From contig NC_079977.1 in assembly GCF_029852145.1 (NCBI RefSeq), forward strand, positions 15,248,640 to 15,312,639: a stretch of 64,000 bases of DNA, written 5' to 3'. Made by a program: the position numbers and the translations under genes. Under the pieces are notes generated by a model. That model did no database searches. It was not told where the DNA came from and was given only the letters and a program-made list of their open reading frames with translations. Below, in pieces: positions 24,733-49,750 of this stretch. Every line of letters begins with the position of its first letter. The first letter of the stretch is position 1. Source of the stretch: Microplitis mediator (lineage: Eukaryota > Arthropoda > Insecta > Hymenoptera > Braconidae).

Positions 24733-25010
24733 ATAGTATATTGTACATCTAGTGCGGTAAGTTGTCGATTGCCCACGAGAGCAAAGTTGAGCGCACGAAC
24801 GAAGTAATCGCTCATTTGCTAGTGTGGGTAATCGACACCACCGCACGAATTGAACATACTTTTTTTATTATTAATGCGATATGAGTACTATTTTAGTGCT
24901 CGCTGTTTTGTTCCCTAAGTAGCTTTTTGCTGATTCAACTGTTGCCGCGACATTTTTGTGGGTTATACGATAATCTGCATGCGACTAGAAGTAAATTTGC
25001 GTGCGACAAA
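24731..25010 (-). mobile_element. Partial second copy of the 2025-2310 hairpin composite
   Basis: Reverse-oriented counterpart of 2041-2325. The GTGCGGTAAGTTGTCGATTG palindrome (24751-24847) is followed by TTAGTGCTCGCTGTTTTGTT and ATAATCTGCATGCGAC. Flanking AATAGTATATTGTAC is also shared. It abuts the end of the AACTTCCCGC element exactly. Confidence 0.75.
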
Positions 25011-25179
25011 TTCACTGGTGTAATCTACTTCTTTACCCCATTCCGTGTTACTCGTTATAATTTTGATTAACGAGCAACAAATGATCATATTAAACATCTT
25101 TAACTACTTAATCAACAACTATATTAATATTATTTAGATATTAAATATTATTTTTAACATTCAAACATTTATATGATTA

Positions 25180-25325
25180 TTTTTCATTGACGCAAAATTA
25201 TCATAAATTACACATTTACACGCTTGATGGTGTAAAAATTTTGAATTCACACTGCCTAAATTTAACGATATTTAGTGTAATTTCATACCGAAATTTTTAC
25301 ACCGAATCATTTACACTAAAACAGG
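25180..25325. repeat. TTTACAC word cluster
   Basis: An imperfect inverted arrangement of TTTACACG, GGTGTAAAAATTTT, AAATTTTTACACCG and TTTACACT. Probably a degraded word-array MITE. Confidence 0.45.
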
Positions 25326-26389
25326 TCCAAAAATTTTTTACATTGCTTATATATGCATCATCTATGTAGATGTACAAGCGCATGCGCTGTAGTTTGCTTT
25401 TTGAGGGAGAAGGGGCATCCGTTAACTCGAACATTTCAAGAAATTTCCGCTCCTCCAGAAGCTGGCTCTCCAAGTTAATGGAATTCGATTGTATTACAAA
25501 ATTCGAGTTTATGGGATCCATGAGATTAATCTAAATGATTTTTTCAAAAATTTTTTCTGATATTGTTGATTAGGCTCATTATAAAATGGTTGTTTGGATC
25601 TAAAAGGACTTTGTCTTCCTTTTTTAATCAAAATCAAATGTTTTTGCATGATTCAAACAGATAACTTTAATGTAAAAAATTGCTGGTGTGCATCATAAAT
25701 TTAACATACCATCGCTAGACACGTGCCTAAAAAGTTATCTATTAATTTTTATGATACAAAACTAAATCAGAAATCTCAAAAATTGTATATTAATTAAAAA
25801 GAAGTCATCCTTACTTTAAGTACAATAAGTCAAATCACATATGAATATGACATTTTTTATAAAAATCTCACAACTATTTTATTTATCTATATTTTTAACC
25901 ACGTACTATAAGTTTTTGTATTTTTTCATTTTTCTATGCTCAGCATACAATTATTTCAAGTTTTAAGATGTAAACTGTAAATAAATTTTTTTACTAGGTA
26001 AATTTTCAAACATCGGAAACAACTATTTACCAAAAATTTGTGATACATTGAAAAAACATAACGTAATAGCCGAATAATCAATAAAAACAATTGGACAAAT
26101 TGAAAGGAAAAACTAGTCGGTTCTCATATGGAGTCTTTAGTTGTGCTCGAGACTATTAAAAAGAATTACGGCATGACATTTCTTACTGTAGCTTGGTTTT
26201 ATGTTTCTGACTCCGTTCATTTTGCTTGGTAATAACGACAAGCTTTAATTGATTGGCATAGTTCCCGGTTAGGAAGTACATATACGCTGGGGTTTGATTC
26301 AAATTTAATACTTAATTTCAGTACAATTTCAGCTAGGGATTATAAATCAAGCCTGAATTAATCCAATTTTCACAATTCAAGAATTTTCG

Positions 26390-26640
26390 CACACAAACCA
26401 GGCGTGAATTGTATTGTGAAACAGTTGTAACTGCTTCGTGAATCCGGGAGAAAGATTACAGTTGGCCGAGAGTAAGTCGGACCGTGTACAGCACCAATCG
26501 CAATTGAATCTTACTCAAGACCGCGTTGGTATTATTTCGTCGAAATGTTGGAATGGATACATGACGATACCGAAGCCCTAGAATAGGAAAGATAAGAGAA
26601 AGAGATACGACTCACCGTCTCGTAAATTGTATTTGGAATA
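26390..26640. other. GC-richer unique patch
   Basis: Non-repetitive DNA (for example GGCCGAGAGTAAGTCGGACC, CAAGACCGCGTTGG) in the large intron; no exon seen. Candidate regulatory DNA only by contrast in composition. Confidence 0.25.
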
Positions 26641-27955
26641 TGAGTACCGTATATATGTATATGTAGTAGGGTAATTAAAAAAAACATAGATACAGCAGCT
26701 TACAATCTCAATCATATTAAAACCTCAACGAAAATTCATTTTCACATTTTAATAACATAGCAATTGGTTTTTTTCTTTCAAATTTAAGCTAATAATCTAG
26801 ATAAATGGTGAGGACTTCCTAAAAATAACATTATCTTACCACCATACAGGATCAAGTATTTAAATTTCTGTTCATCAAAGTATTGAGTCAAATAATTTAT
26901 ATATTAACGTTATCGTGATTGTGGAATTCCCTATTTTATTGCAAAATTTTACCGTGTATAAAAATATTTTGGAACTAGTTAAACTTAAAATTTCCACACC
27001 AATTTATTAATCCTACAGCGGAAACTAATTCTTTTTTGGATGTGCGTAGTATAATAAGATATTGAAGTAACAATCAGTGTAGTGACATCAAAGTACAAGT
27101 CTGCCACATCAACATCAACTCGCAGGGCAAGTTCTATAAATCAGTTATAACGCATGGGAGTAAATAACTTCATACATTAAGGAGTCATTGTCTTCAAAGG
27201 AACACTATACACAAATATCAAAATTGCATTCCAACCTATCATCACAAACTTGATGTTGCAAAACGTGCAACTCCTAGCTTAATCATTTATAATCAAATCA
27301 TTTATCCAATTTCCGAATTCACTAATAATTAAATAAAACTCAAAATTAATAGTATCCTCATAACAAATCGGCCATTTTTTCTTCTATAATATTCTCAAAT
27401 ATCTTTTTTTTCATTCAACACACTGCTGACTAAGATAAAAACTATATATTTTGTGCATTCAAATCTTTTTACAAACGCATATTGTTTTAAATGTTATTCG
27501 ATTTTGTTGATTATAAAATTTTATTTAATAATAAATGTAAAATTCTATTAAGAAACAGAATTCTTTATCTAATGCTTAAATTATTAATTTTTTCTTCGTC
27601 GCAAATTTTATGTTAATCTATCGAATATTTTTCGAGATTTGATACGTTTCACTCAAAATGGACTACTGACATGCAAGCAATCTGTTTAAGTGTTTCTCAA
27701 AAACATGCTAAAAATCTATTAATTTATGAGCACAGTAAATACTCAAGAATATAGGTAATATTTATTCATATAAATAAATTGTGTTTCTTAGGTAATATAT
27801 GATAAACTCGAGTGCAAATTCAGTTATTCTTAACATTCTCCTAACCCATTTTATATGCTTTATAAAATAGGCTGTCATTATAGGTTATTTTTACATTGTT
27901 ATCGTCATATACATGTAATGATCCAATATGACGCGTGAGAGCACATGCACAAGAA

Positions 27956-27957
<2 letters not shown>

Positions 27958-27987
<30 letters not shown>

Positions 27988-27988
27988 G
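27958..27988. repeat. (CA)n-(TA)n microsatellite
   Basis: ACACACACAC followed by a TA tract. Confidence 0.9.
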
Positions 27989-28601
27989 TGTCTTATGACA
28001 TACATAAAGAGGGTTCACAGACATGGTTTAAGGTATACTCTCACCCGCGTAAGACGTATTACTGAGTTATGAATTATGTAGCATCTTAGTATAGTAGCTC
28101 TCGGGTCTTTTTCAATAGCCTCCAAGATCTTCAGTTAGCTATCTTATGATTTCAACTAAACTGTGTGTATATACTTTATATAGCCTTCTTTTCCACTTAT
28201 TTTCTTCTGCTTTGTCGACTACTTGATTCACCTATATTCAAATTTTATAAGTTTCATATTTTATTTTCCAGATATGGAAACAAATAAAATGTAGTCATCG
28301 ATTTATTGTCATTAGGAAATGAATATTATGTCTTTAGTTATACACATATTTAGATAATTAATTGTCGCTACAATTCATTTCTTATTGGCTGTACAATACA
28401 TACTTAAAAATGTACCTTACATAGTTATACATGTATCACCAGCCAGTTTATAATAGTTTAAGGTCTATGGGGTAATGGAAACTGGTTAAACATTAAGTAT
28501 CCCCGGATACTTCGCTAACCCCTTATACTCATGTACCTTAACTCTCTCACTTGCGGAAACTTATAAGGTGTGTAAATATAAAAGAAAAAGATCTATACAC
28601 G

Positions 28602-28603
<2 letters not shown>

Positions 28604-28697
<94 letters not shown>
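28604..28697. repeat. (TA)n microsatellite
   Basis: Uninterrupted TA tract of about 93 bases. Long Ile-Tyr open frames across it on both strands are artefacts. Confidence 0.95.
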
Positions 28698-28700
<3 letters not shown>

Positions 28701-28965
28701 TTACAGCAGCAGTATGTGCAGAAGTGTGCTTGCATAGTTTATTCTCTATTCTGTATACTCTAACTTATAAACGTAGACTTTAATACACATTCTTATTAAT
28801 TGATATGTCTTGACTTGAATATCAATTATGCATTTAGGTCTGCAGGCTTATTTCATGTGTATTTTTCAGGCCAATCATGTACTCACGTGGTTTGTGTAGG
28901 CAAACAAGGATTTTAATATAATCAATTAATTTTGTCAATGCACTATATATCGATGAAAAACAAAT

Positions 28966-28977
28966 ACACACACACAC

Positions 28978-29027
<50 letters not shown>
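28966..29027. repeat. (CA)n-(TA)n microsatellite
   Basis: ACACACACACACAC followed by a TA tract of about 45 bases. Confidence 0.95.
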
Positions 29028-29985
29028 TTATCTTCTTTTATGTATTGATTTGCAGTTCTCTACAGTCGCGTAGACTTTTCGAAACCTGTGCCCACATAAA
29101 AACTAAGAAAAGTAGCTTGGATTTACTCAGGCAAAAATCCTTTGTCTCATCTACAGTAGGATTCTCATGAAATTTTTTTTTTAAACTATCCTTTTCTTCG
29201 CACTTGTCAATAAATAATGTAGCATTACAAAAGATCAACTGAGGTAATATTAATAGCAAAGAAAAAAAAATCCAACGCGCATTATAATAAAATTCAAACT
29301 TTTGCGATGTCAATTAGTTCTTTTGTAAGTCTCATTAAGTATCGTGGTTGAAGATAATTTGTAATTATTAGTAAGCACAAATATTTCTATCGTAAATTCC
29401 ACGATCATTGATAGGGTAAAGTTGGTGATATTTGCTAACTTGATGATTGAAGTAAATCAGCCTAACCCTATCGGTTAATGAAATTTTTGATCACGTCTAG
29501 CATGACGATTATTAGTCATTAATTTTTGATCGAATCATTACAGCTATAAATATTTTCAAAGTGAATTATGCTAATTATCCAGAGTCAAAATTACAAGCCT
29601 ATTTTAATTCTATTTTCTCCCATACATCTGAGACGTAGATTTTTTTTGTTTTTTTTTCTCTTTCCACTTCACAATAAGGAATAATAATTTCCTAAAATTT
29701 CATAAAGTTTCCACAAATCTTATAAAATTTTTCAGGCAATTGTTATTAAAAAAAAAAAAGATGTTAAATTGCGAAACAAAAAATTCCAACTAAATCTTGT
29801 AAGTTGGGCATTGTGAAAAGTCGGTCCAGAACGTCTATATGCACAGAGAACTTCATATATAATAATTCTCCACTGATAGCTTTTTTATTGATAAATAAAA
29901 CTATTTTGAATTGATTTACTCCAACATATTTCTACCGACAACAAATATCCTTGGGCTTAAACTATATTCTTATTCGGACTAACAC

Positions 29986-30269
29986 TACACGGAAAAAGAT
30001 TTACTGTTGCTGCAACAGGAGGCATTCATGTTGCAGTAACAGGAAAAATCCTGTTTTAGCAACAGTATTTTCTTGCAGCTGCAACAGGAGGCAGCCATGT
30101 TGCAGCAATAGTATTAATCCTGTCGCTGCAACAGGATTTTTCCCTGTTGCTGCAACATGTCTGTCTTCTGTTGCAGCTGCAGGAAAATCCTGTTGCTACA
30201 ACAGGATTTTTCCTGTTGCTGCAACATGAATGCCTCCTGTTGCAGCAACAGTAAATTTTTTTTCCGTGT
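29986..30269. mobile_element. TGTTGCTGCAACAG palindromic MITE
   Basis: A 284-base element with inverted termini of about 70 bases, almost identical: TACACGGAAAAAGATTTACT on the left, then CTGTTGCTGCAACAGGAGGC, mirrored at the right. The whole interior is variants of CTGTTGC(T/A)GCAACAG with CAGGAAAAATCCTG between. Its near-perfect arms imply recent spread. Confidence 0.92.
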
Positions 30270-30384
30270 GTTTATTATCGATTTAGTTGAAAAGTAACCG
30301 GTAAATGAGAAAACACGTTATTTTTCATGCTAACTAATGTGTTTCTTCACTCACCAATCACATTTAAGATAAGTTATGTTCAAA

Positions 30385-30645
30385 ATTCCTGACTAGAATT
30401 TTTCATAAGGACCTAACAAGGTCTTTATCAGGTTAACTTTATTTCAAATAAGGTCCAGATCAGGATATCCTGACGAGGAATTGACATGGATATAACGCTT
30501 AAGACCAATGAGGTCCTTATCAGGATTACCTTATCAGGTCTTTATCAGGATATCCTCATCGAATCCTTATCAGGATTACGTTCCCAGGTCCTTACCAGGA
30601 TATTTTCATCAAATCCTTATCGGGATTAACTTCTCAGGCCATCAT
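30385..30645. repeat. CAGGTCCTTATCAGGATTA word array
   Basis: About 260 bases of diverged repeats of AGGTCCTTATCAGGAT and relatives. Clear inverted ends are not evident; the start AAAATTCCTGACTAGAATTT hints at them. Confidence 0.7.
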
Positions 30646-31139
30646 TAAGCATTTTTAAACATGATTATTATTATGAAGAATATTATTATTATTTTGAGCC
30701 CGGGACCATTGTATTCTTATGTTCAGTCTTGTATGGTTAAAATAGACGTGTTTTAAGCGGTAAATCAAACATTGAAGAGATTGGAGAATTTCACAATCAA
30801 ATCGGCTTTCGACTTTTCGCTTGGAGCATAAAAAAGCCTGTCGCAAGTTTCGTTGCCTATAGCATAATGAAGTTTGATGTATGTTGTATCATTATTTCAT
30901 GTATGTTCGATTCCTATTTTTTTCCTTATACATAAATACCTAGACGTTCATGCAAATATAATTTCCACAAATATAATTCCATACATGATGTATGCATAAC
31001 TTTGAGTATCAAGCACTAAAAAGTAAATATCACAATCGAAAAGAAAAATGAATACGCATGCATAGAACGTAGATGAAAAATATGAAAACTAGACGCGTAC
31101 ACGCATTGGATATTTCAGTGGTGTTGAATGCTATTGATG

Positions 31140-31260
31140 AGGGTTGTGCATGAGGGATACACACGTCCGGGGTAAACAGAAAGTCGAACCAATTCAATCA
31201 AACCTTGTGCGCAATAAATCATCTACTCTGCTTGCGTGCACACCCTAGAGTTTGTTTGTA
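31140..31260. other. GC-richer unique patch
   Basis: Non-repetitive DNA with CGTCCGGGG and GCGCAATAAATCA, inside the large intron. No exon recognised. Confidence 0.25.
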
Positions 31261-31445
31261 CTCATGTACCAATTAACGATTGCTACATGTTCCAATTTTT
31301 TCACATGCGTATATATTTAAAATGTCTAAGTATTTTTATTTTGTTTATTCATGGTTAGAAAATTGAATTATATATATATAAGAACGAGCAATACCTTCAC
31401 TCCCCGCGCCACCCGTCGATTGAATTTCTAGTGCTGAAACTTTTT

Positions 31446-31592
31446 TAACTTCCCGCTGAGAAAATCGACGATTATCAAAAAATTCGGGAAGTTATTGGTT
31501 TCACCCCGATTTTCAAAAACCGGGTTTTTATCATATGTCGACAATTGAAGGTGCTAGGATGCTATTCTGACATTTTCAGAGCGATGTCTCTA

Positions 31593-31665
<73 letters not shown>

Positions 31666-32056
31666 ATGTAAACCTCTCATATCTTTTTGATGAATGAACC
31701 GGTTTAGATGGTTCTTGCGGCATTCGAAAGATATCTTCTGAACTTAGATTTTCAAAAAAATTATAGACAATTTACTCAAACGAACTCTGAGATATCTAAG
31801 AAATACGAAAAAAAAAAAATTTTTTTTTTTCGTTTTTTTTTGGACATTGTGAAAACTGTTGGATCGATCAATTCCAAAATCTAATCAGCTCTAGAACTCG
31901 ATAAAAGCTTTCGATTGCCACCTCACAAAAAGGGAAGCAAAGGTATTGTCGAGCTCGATAATGTATCTATACTAATGTTTTCGAGCTCTTAGAGCTCGAA
32001 AACAGCGGGAAGTTTAGGGGCTGGCCTGCAGGGCCAACCGATGCCCAGATTTTTTA
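31446..32056 (-). mobile_element. AACTTCCCGC-family element, minus orientation
   Basis: It begins AACTTCCCGCTGAGAAAATC and ends GGGGCTGGCCTGCAGGGCC, the reverse of the copies at 5765 and 23540. Its internal dinucleotide run has expanded to a long (GT)n tract at 31597-31666. Confidence 0.85.
31597..31666. repeat. (GT)n microsatellite
   Basis: About 70 bases of GT repeat, grown inside the transposon copy at the place where sister copies carry CATACA or CACACA runs. Confidence 0.95.
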
Positions 32057-32360
32057 TGATGAAAATGACTTTTTTTTAGCTTTAAGATATAAAATAATAA
32101 AATGAGTCTCGATAAAATTTATTAGATTTTCAACAAATTTCTCAAGCCTTCAATCGTATGGTTATAAATTTATGCAAAAATATCCCGTAGTGTTCATATT
32201 TAATGATATCCAAAAAGGGTTGTCTTGTTTGTTCGTCCAGATATCAGGACAGCGTTATTTCTTGAGGTTAGGAAAAAATACTAAGGAAAGTATTTCTACT
32301 CAAGCACATGGGCACACGAGAGTCTCTCGAGAGCTCATTGAACCTTATGACGTGGATTTT

Positions 32361-32446
32361 ATATACAGAAAAAAAGTCTAACTTGAATCAAGAGTTTTTT
32401 TTTCTTCAAAATTAAATTCTTGTTTTAAGTCATTCTGTTTTTTAAT
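32361..32446. mobile_element. Possible short CAGAAAAAAAG-terminus element
   Basis: ATACAGAAAAAAAGTC and CATTCTGTTTTTTAAT are inverted ends around TCAAGAG/TTCTTG words. Small and degraded; boundaries uncertain. Confidence 0.35.
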
Positions 32447-33046
32447 TCGAAAATAGTATATTACACACTGAAGAAGGAAAGTTAAGCATTCCAACCTACG
32501 TGTTTAACTACCTACCCGAGCTGAAAGCAAGGACGACAAGCATGCGAATTCGGACGTCCTGCCTTCCTCCGTGGCGTGTATTCGACTTTTCACCAGATCT
32601 GCACCTGAAAGTTTAAATTCTTGCATCTGTTTGTGAGAAAAATGGCCCTTGTGCCAATTTTTATCATTTGTTTTCTCATAAAATAAAAGTATAACTTTCT
32701 TTCCTCTAAACAGGACAGGAATGCAAGCTTTCGGTGCAGGTATGGTAAAAATATTTACTTACAACAAAAACGAGAAAATTCTCCATCTGAGCAAGTTTAT
32801 CTTAGTAGAAAAAACTGTATTCTCTAACCAAGAATTATAACATTTCGAACGAAATCATGTCATTCGTTATCTAATAGCGTGATATTCTTGTTCTAAGTAT
32901 AGCGTTTTCTTGGTTTGAGATACTAGCGATTTGATTCAAGACGGCACTTCAGCATACTTATGTACTTTCTTTTTTTTAATTAAAAAAATAATGTCAACTT
33001 TACTCAATGTTTTTAGGTTGCAATTTTATTTTTGAAAAACAAGAAA

Positions 33047-33117
33047 CCTCAGACAGGTTGGAACTCGCGTTCGTAGAGTAAGAAAACTTGTTTGCTATCC
33101 ACTAGGCTGGCATGGAT
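33047..33117 (-). repeat. tRNA-like head (minus strand)
   Basis: Minus strand: A-box-like CCAGCCTAGTGGATAGCAAA, then B-box-like GCGAGTTCCAACCTG about 35 bases on. Same A-box core (CCTAGTGGATA) as the head at 7163. Confidence 0.55.
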
Positions 33118-34670
33118 CCTATCCAAGCTATTGTAAAATTGAACTTTAACTATAACTAATATGACAATAATATAGAGGTCTCTCTGCTCTCCATGGTTTG
33201 GACAGTTAGGTGGGGGTATTTCAAAACCGAGAGACTAATATTCTTGGACTGAGGTCTTACCATTCTTCTTTTCAATCGGTAGCACAGTCAAAACAAGAGT
33301 TTGGGTTATTTTAAGCGAATTTTTTTTTTTTCAATTCAATAAAATTACATTTGGGTCAAGAATATTAATTTTCAGACTAAAATATCCATAAATTAAAAAA
33401 AAAACTTTTTTCATAATTTTTTTGGCTCACGTAAATTCTTCTTGATTAAAGTTAGTTTTTTTTCTGCTTGTATGAATGTCTATAGTAATCTTCGTATTAA
33501 GCGTGAAAACGAAAATGTCTCTTTATAAATGAGGGTACAGTTTTTTGTAACAATTATATAAAATAATTTTCAATTGAAAAGACAATTGTTCTTAAAGTCG
33601 TTGTCAGGTGATGAGCATAGTGTCAGGAAATTCAAAAATTTCGTATACTTATTAAGGGTATTAAGATGCAATCACTATTAAAATTCAAACTCGGTTGACC
33701 TTCTCTAATTCGAGATATTTATAATTAAAGTTCGGATCATTAACATTGCAAGCAATAAGTAGTATGCGTTTTAGGTCGCGGTCGTGATTCTAATAAATAA
33801 ACTAACAGTCAGAAACTTTTGAAAAACTAACAGAAAATTAATGAATTTGTTCTGAATTAAAAGAAAAAGTATTCACCATCTTATTATTGAGACGTTGCAA
33901 CGCAAAATTTAACAATAAATGCAAAAATTTACATTTCGGTGAATTGGACGAAAATAATCTGACAACCCAGTATGCCAGTATGGATAGTACTATTTGAACG
34001 GTAAACTTAAACGGATAGTCAGTACACTATGCAGCAACTGGCAGAGCTTATGCGACGTTGTCAAATTATAATTTAAGAAAATGTTTAAGAGTATTTGTGT
34101 ATACGTATGTATGAGTAATATGTAGGTAAACTTTTCAAGGGTACAGTATCAGACAAAAACAATGTCATTTTAACTATCACCTAACCTACTCTTACCGTGC
34201 ATATAACTCAACTTTTTGACACTATATTGTAACAGGAGAATAACCATAATATCACGCATCACTTAATAAACATAATCCGGTTAAATAACAAAAAAAAAAT
34301 TACTTTGTTACCTTTGCCAAAACTGAGTGGAAATTTAGATTATTTTTCAATTAAGAAAAAATATGTTATTTAAGAGGTTTAAACAATTAAATATGTTTTG
34401 AAATTATCTTTAAAACGCGATGAATCTTACGGTATGAGTTTCGTGTGAATATATTTAGAAAATTTCGCGGTAACTGTGAATATAAAAACCGTCTTTGCAT
34501 TTATATATATATGTATACATATACATATATATGGAGATATATAATCTTACAACATCTATGGCATTGGCTGTTGTTAGGGTGGGACTAATAGATTGTATTA
34601 CCTAGCTGATTCAAATGCGAACTGAATTTTATTCTAGCAATAGGGTGATATCTATCGATAGTATAGTGAA

Positions 34671-34686
34671 TCGCTTCGCGAAGCGA
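34671..34686. repeat. Perfect 16-base palindrome
   Basis: TCGCTTCGCGAAGCGA, in a GC-richer part of the large intron close to GATATCTATCGATAG. Could bind a dimeric factor or be chance. Confidence 0.4.
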
Positions 34687-35170
34687 GCGTTAGTTTCTTA
34701 CAGGGTCTAAACTCAATTCCGCATCAGTAGTCTATTAGATTCTTTTCCTTCAAAGCTTTATCTCTCTCTTGCACTAGATCTCCGCAGAAATGTCGTTATT
34801 TCGAGTGTCGTCGTAGCTTTAGTTTTCAAACTCTTTAACAACGAGTCTAAAACATGATTTCAACATCAGTAATAAGTTTCATCGTCATAAAAGTGCTATT
34901 CAAAGTATCGAGGGGAAAATTTTTATTTATCATTGTGCTCAAGTGTTCAATAACTTATTCAGGCGAATATTTTCTAATCATAAATTGCAAAATGTTGTGT
35001 ACATTAATATTTCTTACCCAATAGTCAACTAGTTTCATTACTTCCAACTTGACACGACTTCGATTCTACTGTAATCTACATGAACAACGAAAATTTTGAT
35101 TAATTTCAGAACAAATAAAGACTTTTGATTATATGACTTTCAGGTAGTTACTTCACGTATTGCAAATACA

Positions 35171-35295
<125 letters not shown>

Positions 35296-35764
35296 CAAAA
35301 AGAATAATAGGGAACCCAAAAGCAATAACAACATGTCTAAAATAGAGATATGCTTAGCGTGCGCGCGTGATCATCCATGCTGATAAGACTGTATACAATA
35401 GACTTTAAATTTACACATACATTATATACTTATCTTTTCAGTGTACTCTGCTAGCAGTGTTGGATAAGATCTTAACTCTTTTGGATATAGCAAAGTAAAT
35501 TAAATTGATTTCGGCGCAACGTAAAACTTTATTATATCGACATTTTTTTTATTTACGTAAAATATTTTTACATTATTGACTCTTTCACACTATAAATTTT
35601 TATTAAATCTAATTTTTGCTATTTCATATACTTTTTAGTAACTTAAAAAGTATTTGATTGGTTAATTTTGATCTTCAATCGAAGCTCATTTTCTATCAAC
35701 TCATTTAACTGCAGGTCACATCGTTTAGACGATCAATTCGAAAAATAGTATATAATCTAATTGA

Positions 35765-35905
35765 GTACTCATTAAAAAAGAATAAGTGAAAATCACTATT
35801 TTGCATTAGAAATTCACTTATTGCTAGTGAAAAGTATACCACTCTATGAATTAGTGACATAGATTATTGGTAAATAGTGAATAGTAACTTTTTTTACCAT
35901 TTCAA
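35765..35905. repeat. AGTGAAAATCACT word cluster
   Basis: AATAAGTGAAAATCACTATT, ATTCACTTATTGC, AGTGAAAAGTATACCACT and AATAGTGAATAGT resemble the interior of the MITE at 39010-39174. Likely a degraded relative. Confidence 0.45.
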
Positions 35906-36279
35906 ATTGAAGGAAGAAGGAAGTGATTTTGACAACGAGGGGAAATTGGCTCATGAGATGTTAGGCGAGTATTGCCAATAAACTAGTGTGGACAGCCTTT
36001 CTTCACTCAGTTAGATACAACAGTTTCAATATCTAATAGTAAGAAAGTATGCCTTTTTTTGGTGAAAGAGGACATGACCCCTTATGTGCTGGAATTATTT
36101 CTAATACCCAAAAGTACTCTCAGTGAAAACAACTAGGGTTTTCAGTCAGGTCCATGTAATGAATTGTATATTAGGATTAAGTCTAGTTTCAGTAGTAAGT
36201 TCAGTCTGATGTGTTCATTGGGTCTTTCTGTTAGTTCGTTTGATGATTAATGGACAGTATAGATACATATTTTTTTTCT

Positions 36280-36616
36280 CTGACGATATCCTCCGAATGA
36301 ATCAACCAATTAAGACAACTCTTACGGCAATTGGCACGTTGTATTAAGCTCTAAAGGTCAATCTCAAATACACAGGAAATTTGATAGCTGTTAAGCTTTT
36401 TCGATTGCCGCCAGTACAATTCCAATCAGTTAATTACTTAAAAAGTTACAAAGAAAGTTACAGAGAGTACACTCACTGACATCTTGCAAATAGTTGGAAT
36501 AGCTTCCTGAGATCTCAAAATGTCGATATCTGATGAAAACTTAATTGTCGACAATCGTGGTGAAAACAATGTTAATAGATTTTTCGAAAGTCGTTGATTT
36601 TCATAATGAAAAGTTA
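36280..36616 (+). mobile_element. Degenerate AACTTCCCGC-family fragment
   Basis: Keeps family landmarks in order: CGATATCCTCCGAATGAATC, TATTAAGCTCTAAAGGTC, TAGCTTCCTGAGATCTC, and an end GATTTTCATAATGAAAAGTT in place of the intact terminus. Confidence 0.6.
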
Positions 36617-36760
36617 AAAAAAAAATACATAGGGTAGATTCGATCCACCAAGGACTACTGAATGTTAATAAATGATAGTTTGGTCAGATTTTATATTTAT
36701 TCCACTATATTATACTATATCTATCGATACATACGTTCAACCTATAGAGGACGATAAAAA

Positions 36761-37013
36761 TGCACTGAAAAAAAAACCTTTTTTTATGTATCTGCGTGTT
36801 TGTGCCCCCCCCCCCCTCCCCCGAGTGAATATTTGTTTAATCATAGTAAAAATATACTTCAACCGAGTAATATTTTCTTGATATAAGAATTTGTACACTC
36901 ATTTTTAGAAAATATTCTTAGTTGGAGTACATTTTTACTAATATTAAACAAATAATTTTCCCGGGGGGATACAGACACGCAGATACTTGAAAACAGTTAT
37001 TTTTTTCAGTGCA
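36761..37013. mobile_element. TGCACTGAAAAAAA MITE with a C-run
   Basis: A 253-base inverted repeat with arms of about 115 bases. Left TGCACTGAAAAAAAAACC matches the complement of right TTTTTTTCAGTGCA. TATCTGCGTGT, GTTTAATA and AGTAAAAATATACT are shared further in. The left arm has an expanded C-run at 36805-36822 where the right arm has CCGGGGGGAT. Confidence 0.9.
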
Positions 37014-37439
37014 TGAACTTTAATCACTCAACTGATTTTAGTGAATTTTTAGATGAAATTTTACTCATAAATAAGTTTCTCCCATATCTTTCTAACATAA
37101 GCAAAGATTTTCGACGCATGATGATTTGATGCACAATCGAGTGCAAATGAGATATATTGTGATGGTATTCTTAGTCAAAGTATACATGTACGTAATTAAT
37201 TTACCTAGGATTAATTTCAATTCAAGCTGTGGATGTTACTCCATTCAATCTTAGCTATAAATCGTTAAGCAACTTATAGATTCCATAGGTGATTTTAACA
37301 AATTAAACTTGAGATGTATACTCTGAATCAAATTCTAAGATTATAAATAACAATATAAATTTAAAGGAAAAAAAGACCAAAATAACAGGACTTTATGAAA
37401 TGCTTGTAATAGTATTTGTATAAAAACATGCAACGCTTG

Positions 37440-37640
37440 TTCAGTCCTAAAGGTCGAGTAAGTATAAGCGCGTGGCGGCAGGTTTTAATCTGGAGAAATG
37501 CTGAATAATACAGACAGGTAGAGTGGCGATGGAAGGTAGTGGCAGCACCGGGGGCTCCAATTGGCTTATGCAGTATTCAACGCAAGCTTTCCAGCCGCTA
37601 GTACCTCTCGTCTTCTCTAATTAAGTTTTGCTTCGTGCTG
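37440..37640. promoter_or_regulatory. GC-richer patch upstream of exon A
   Basis: Unique sequence (GCGCGTGGCGGCAGG, GGCAGCACCGGGGGCTCC) just before the first visible COE exon. It contains no open frame matching COE. Candidate intronic enhancer. Confidence 0.3.
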
Positions 37641-37713
37641 AAGAGCGTTAAACACATTGTCAACCATTTAACCTTTTCAACAACACTGTGCTAAAACTAA
37701 CCACGTACAATGA

Positions 37714-49750
<12,037 letters not shown>

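Noticed and set aside
25297..25521. Minus-strand 74-codon frame with ATG and a polar, helical-looking sequence
   Set aside because: No splice or homology support, and it runs into the TTTACAC repeat cluster at its end.
28547..28783. Open frames coding for Ile-Tyr repeats across the (TA)n tract
   Set aside because: A TA repeat is open in all frames; there is no gene.
29038..29313. Minus-strand 91-codon open frame with a hydrophobic, signal-like segment and three spaced Cys
   Set aside because: It starts only at TTG, has no ATG in a useful place, no convincing splice sites, and no family I recognise. In 64 kb of AT-rich DNA one such frame is expected by chance.
30000..30260. CRISPR-like array because of regular repeats
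   Set aside because: The repeats are palindromic words in both orientations between inverted ends, with no uniform spacers; the genome is eukaryotic.
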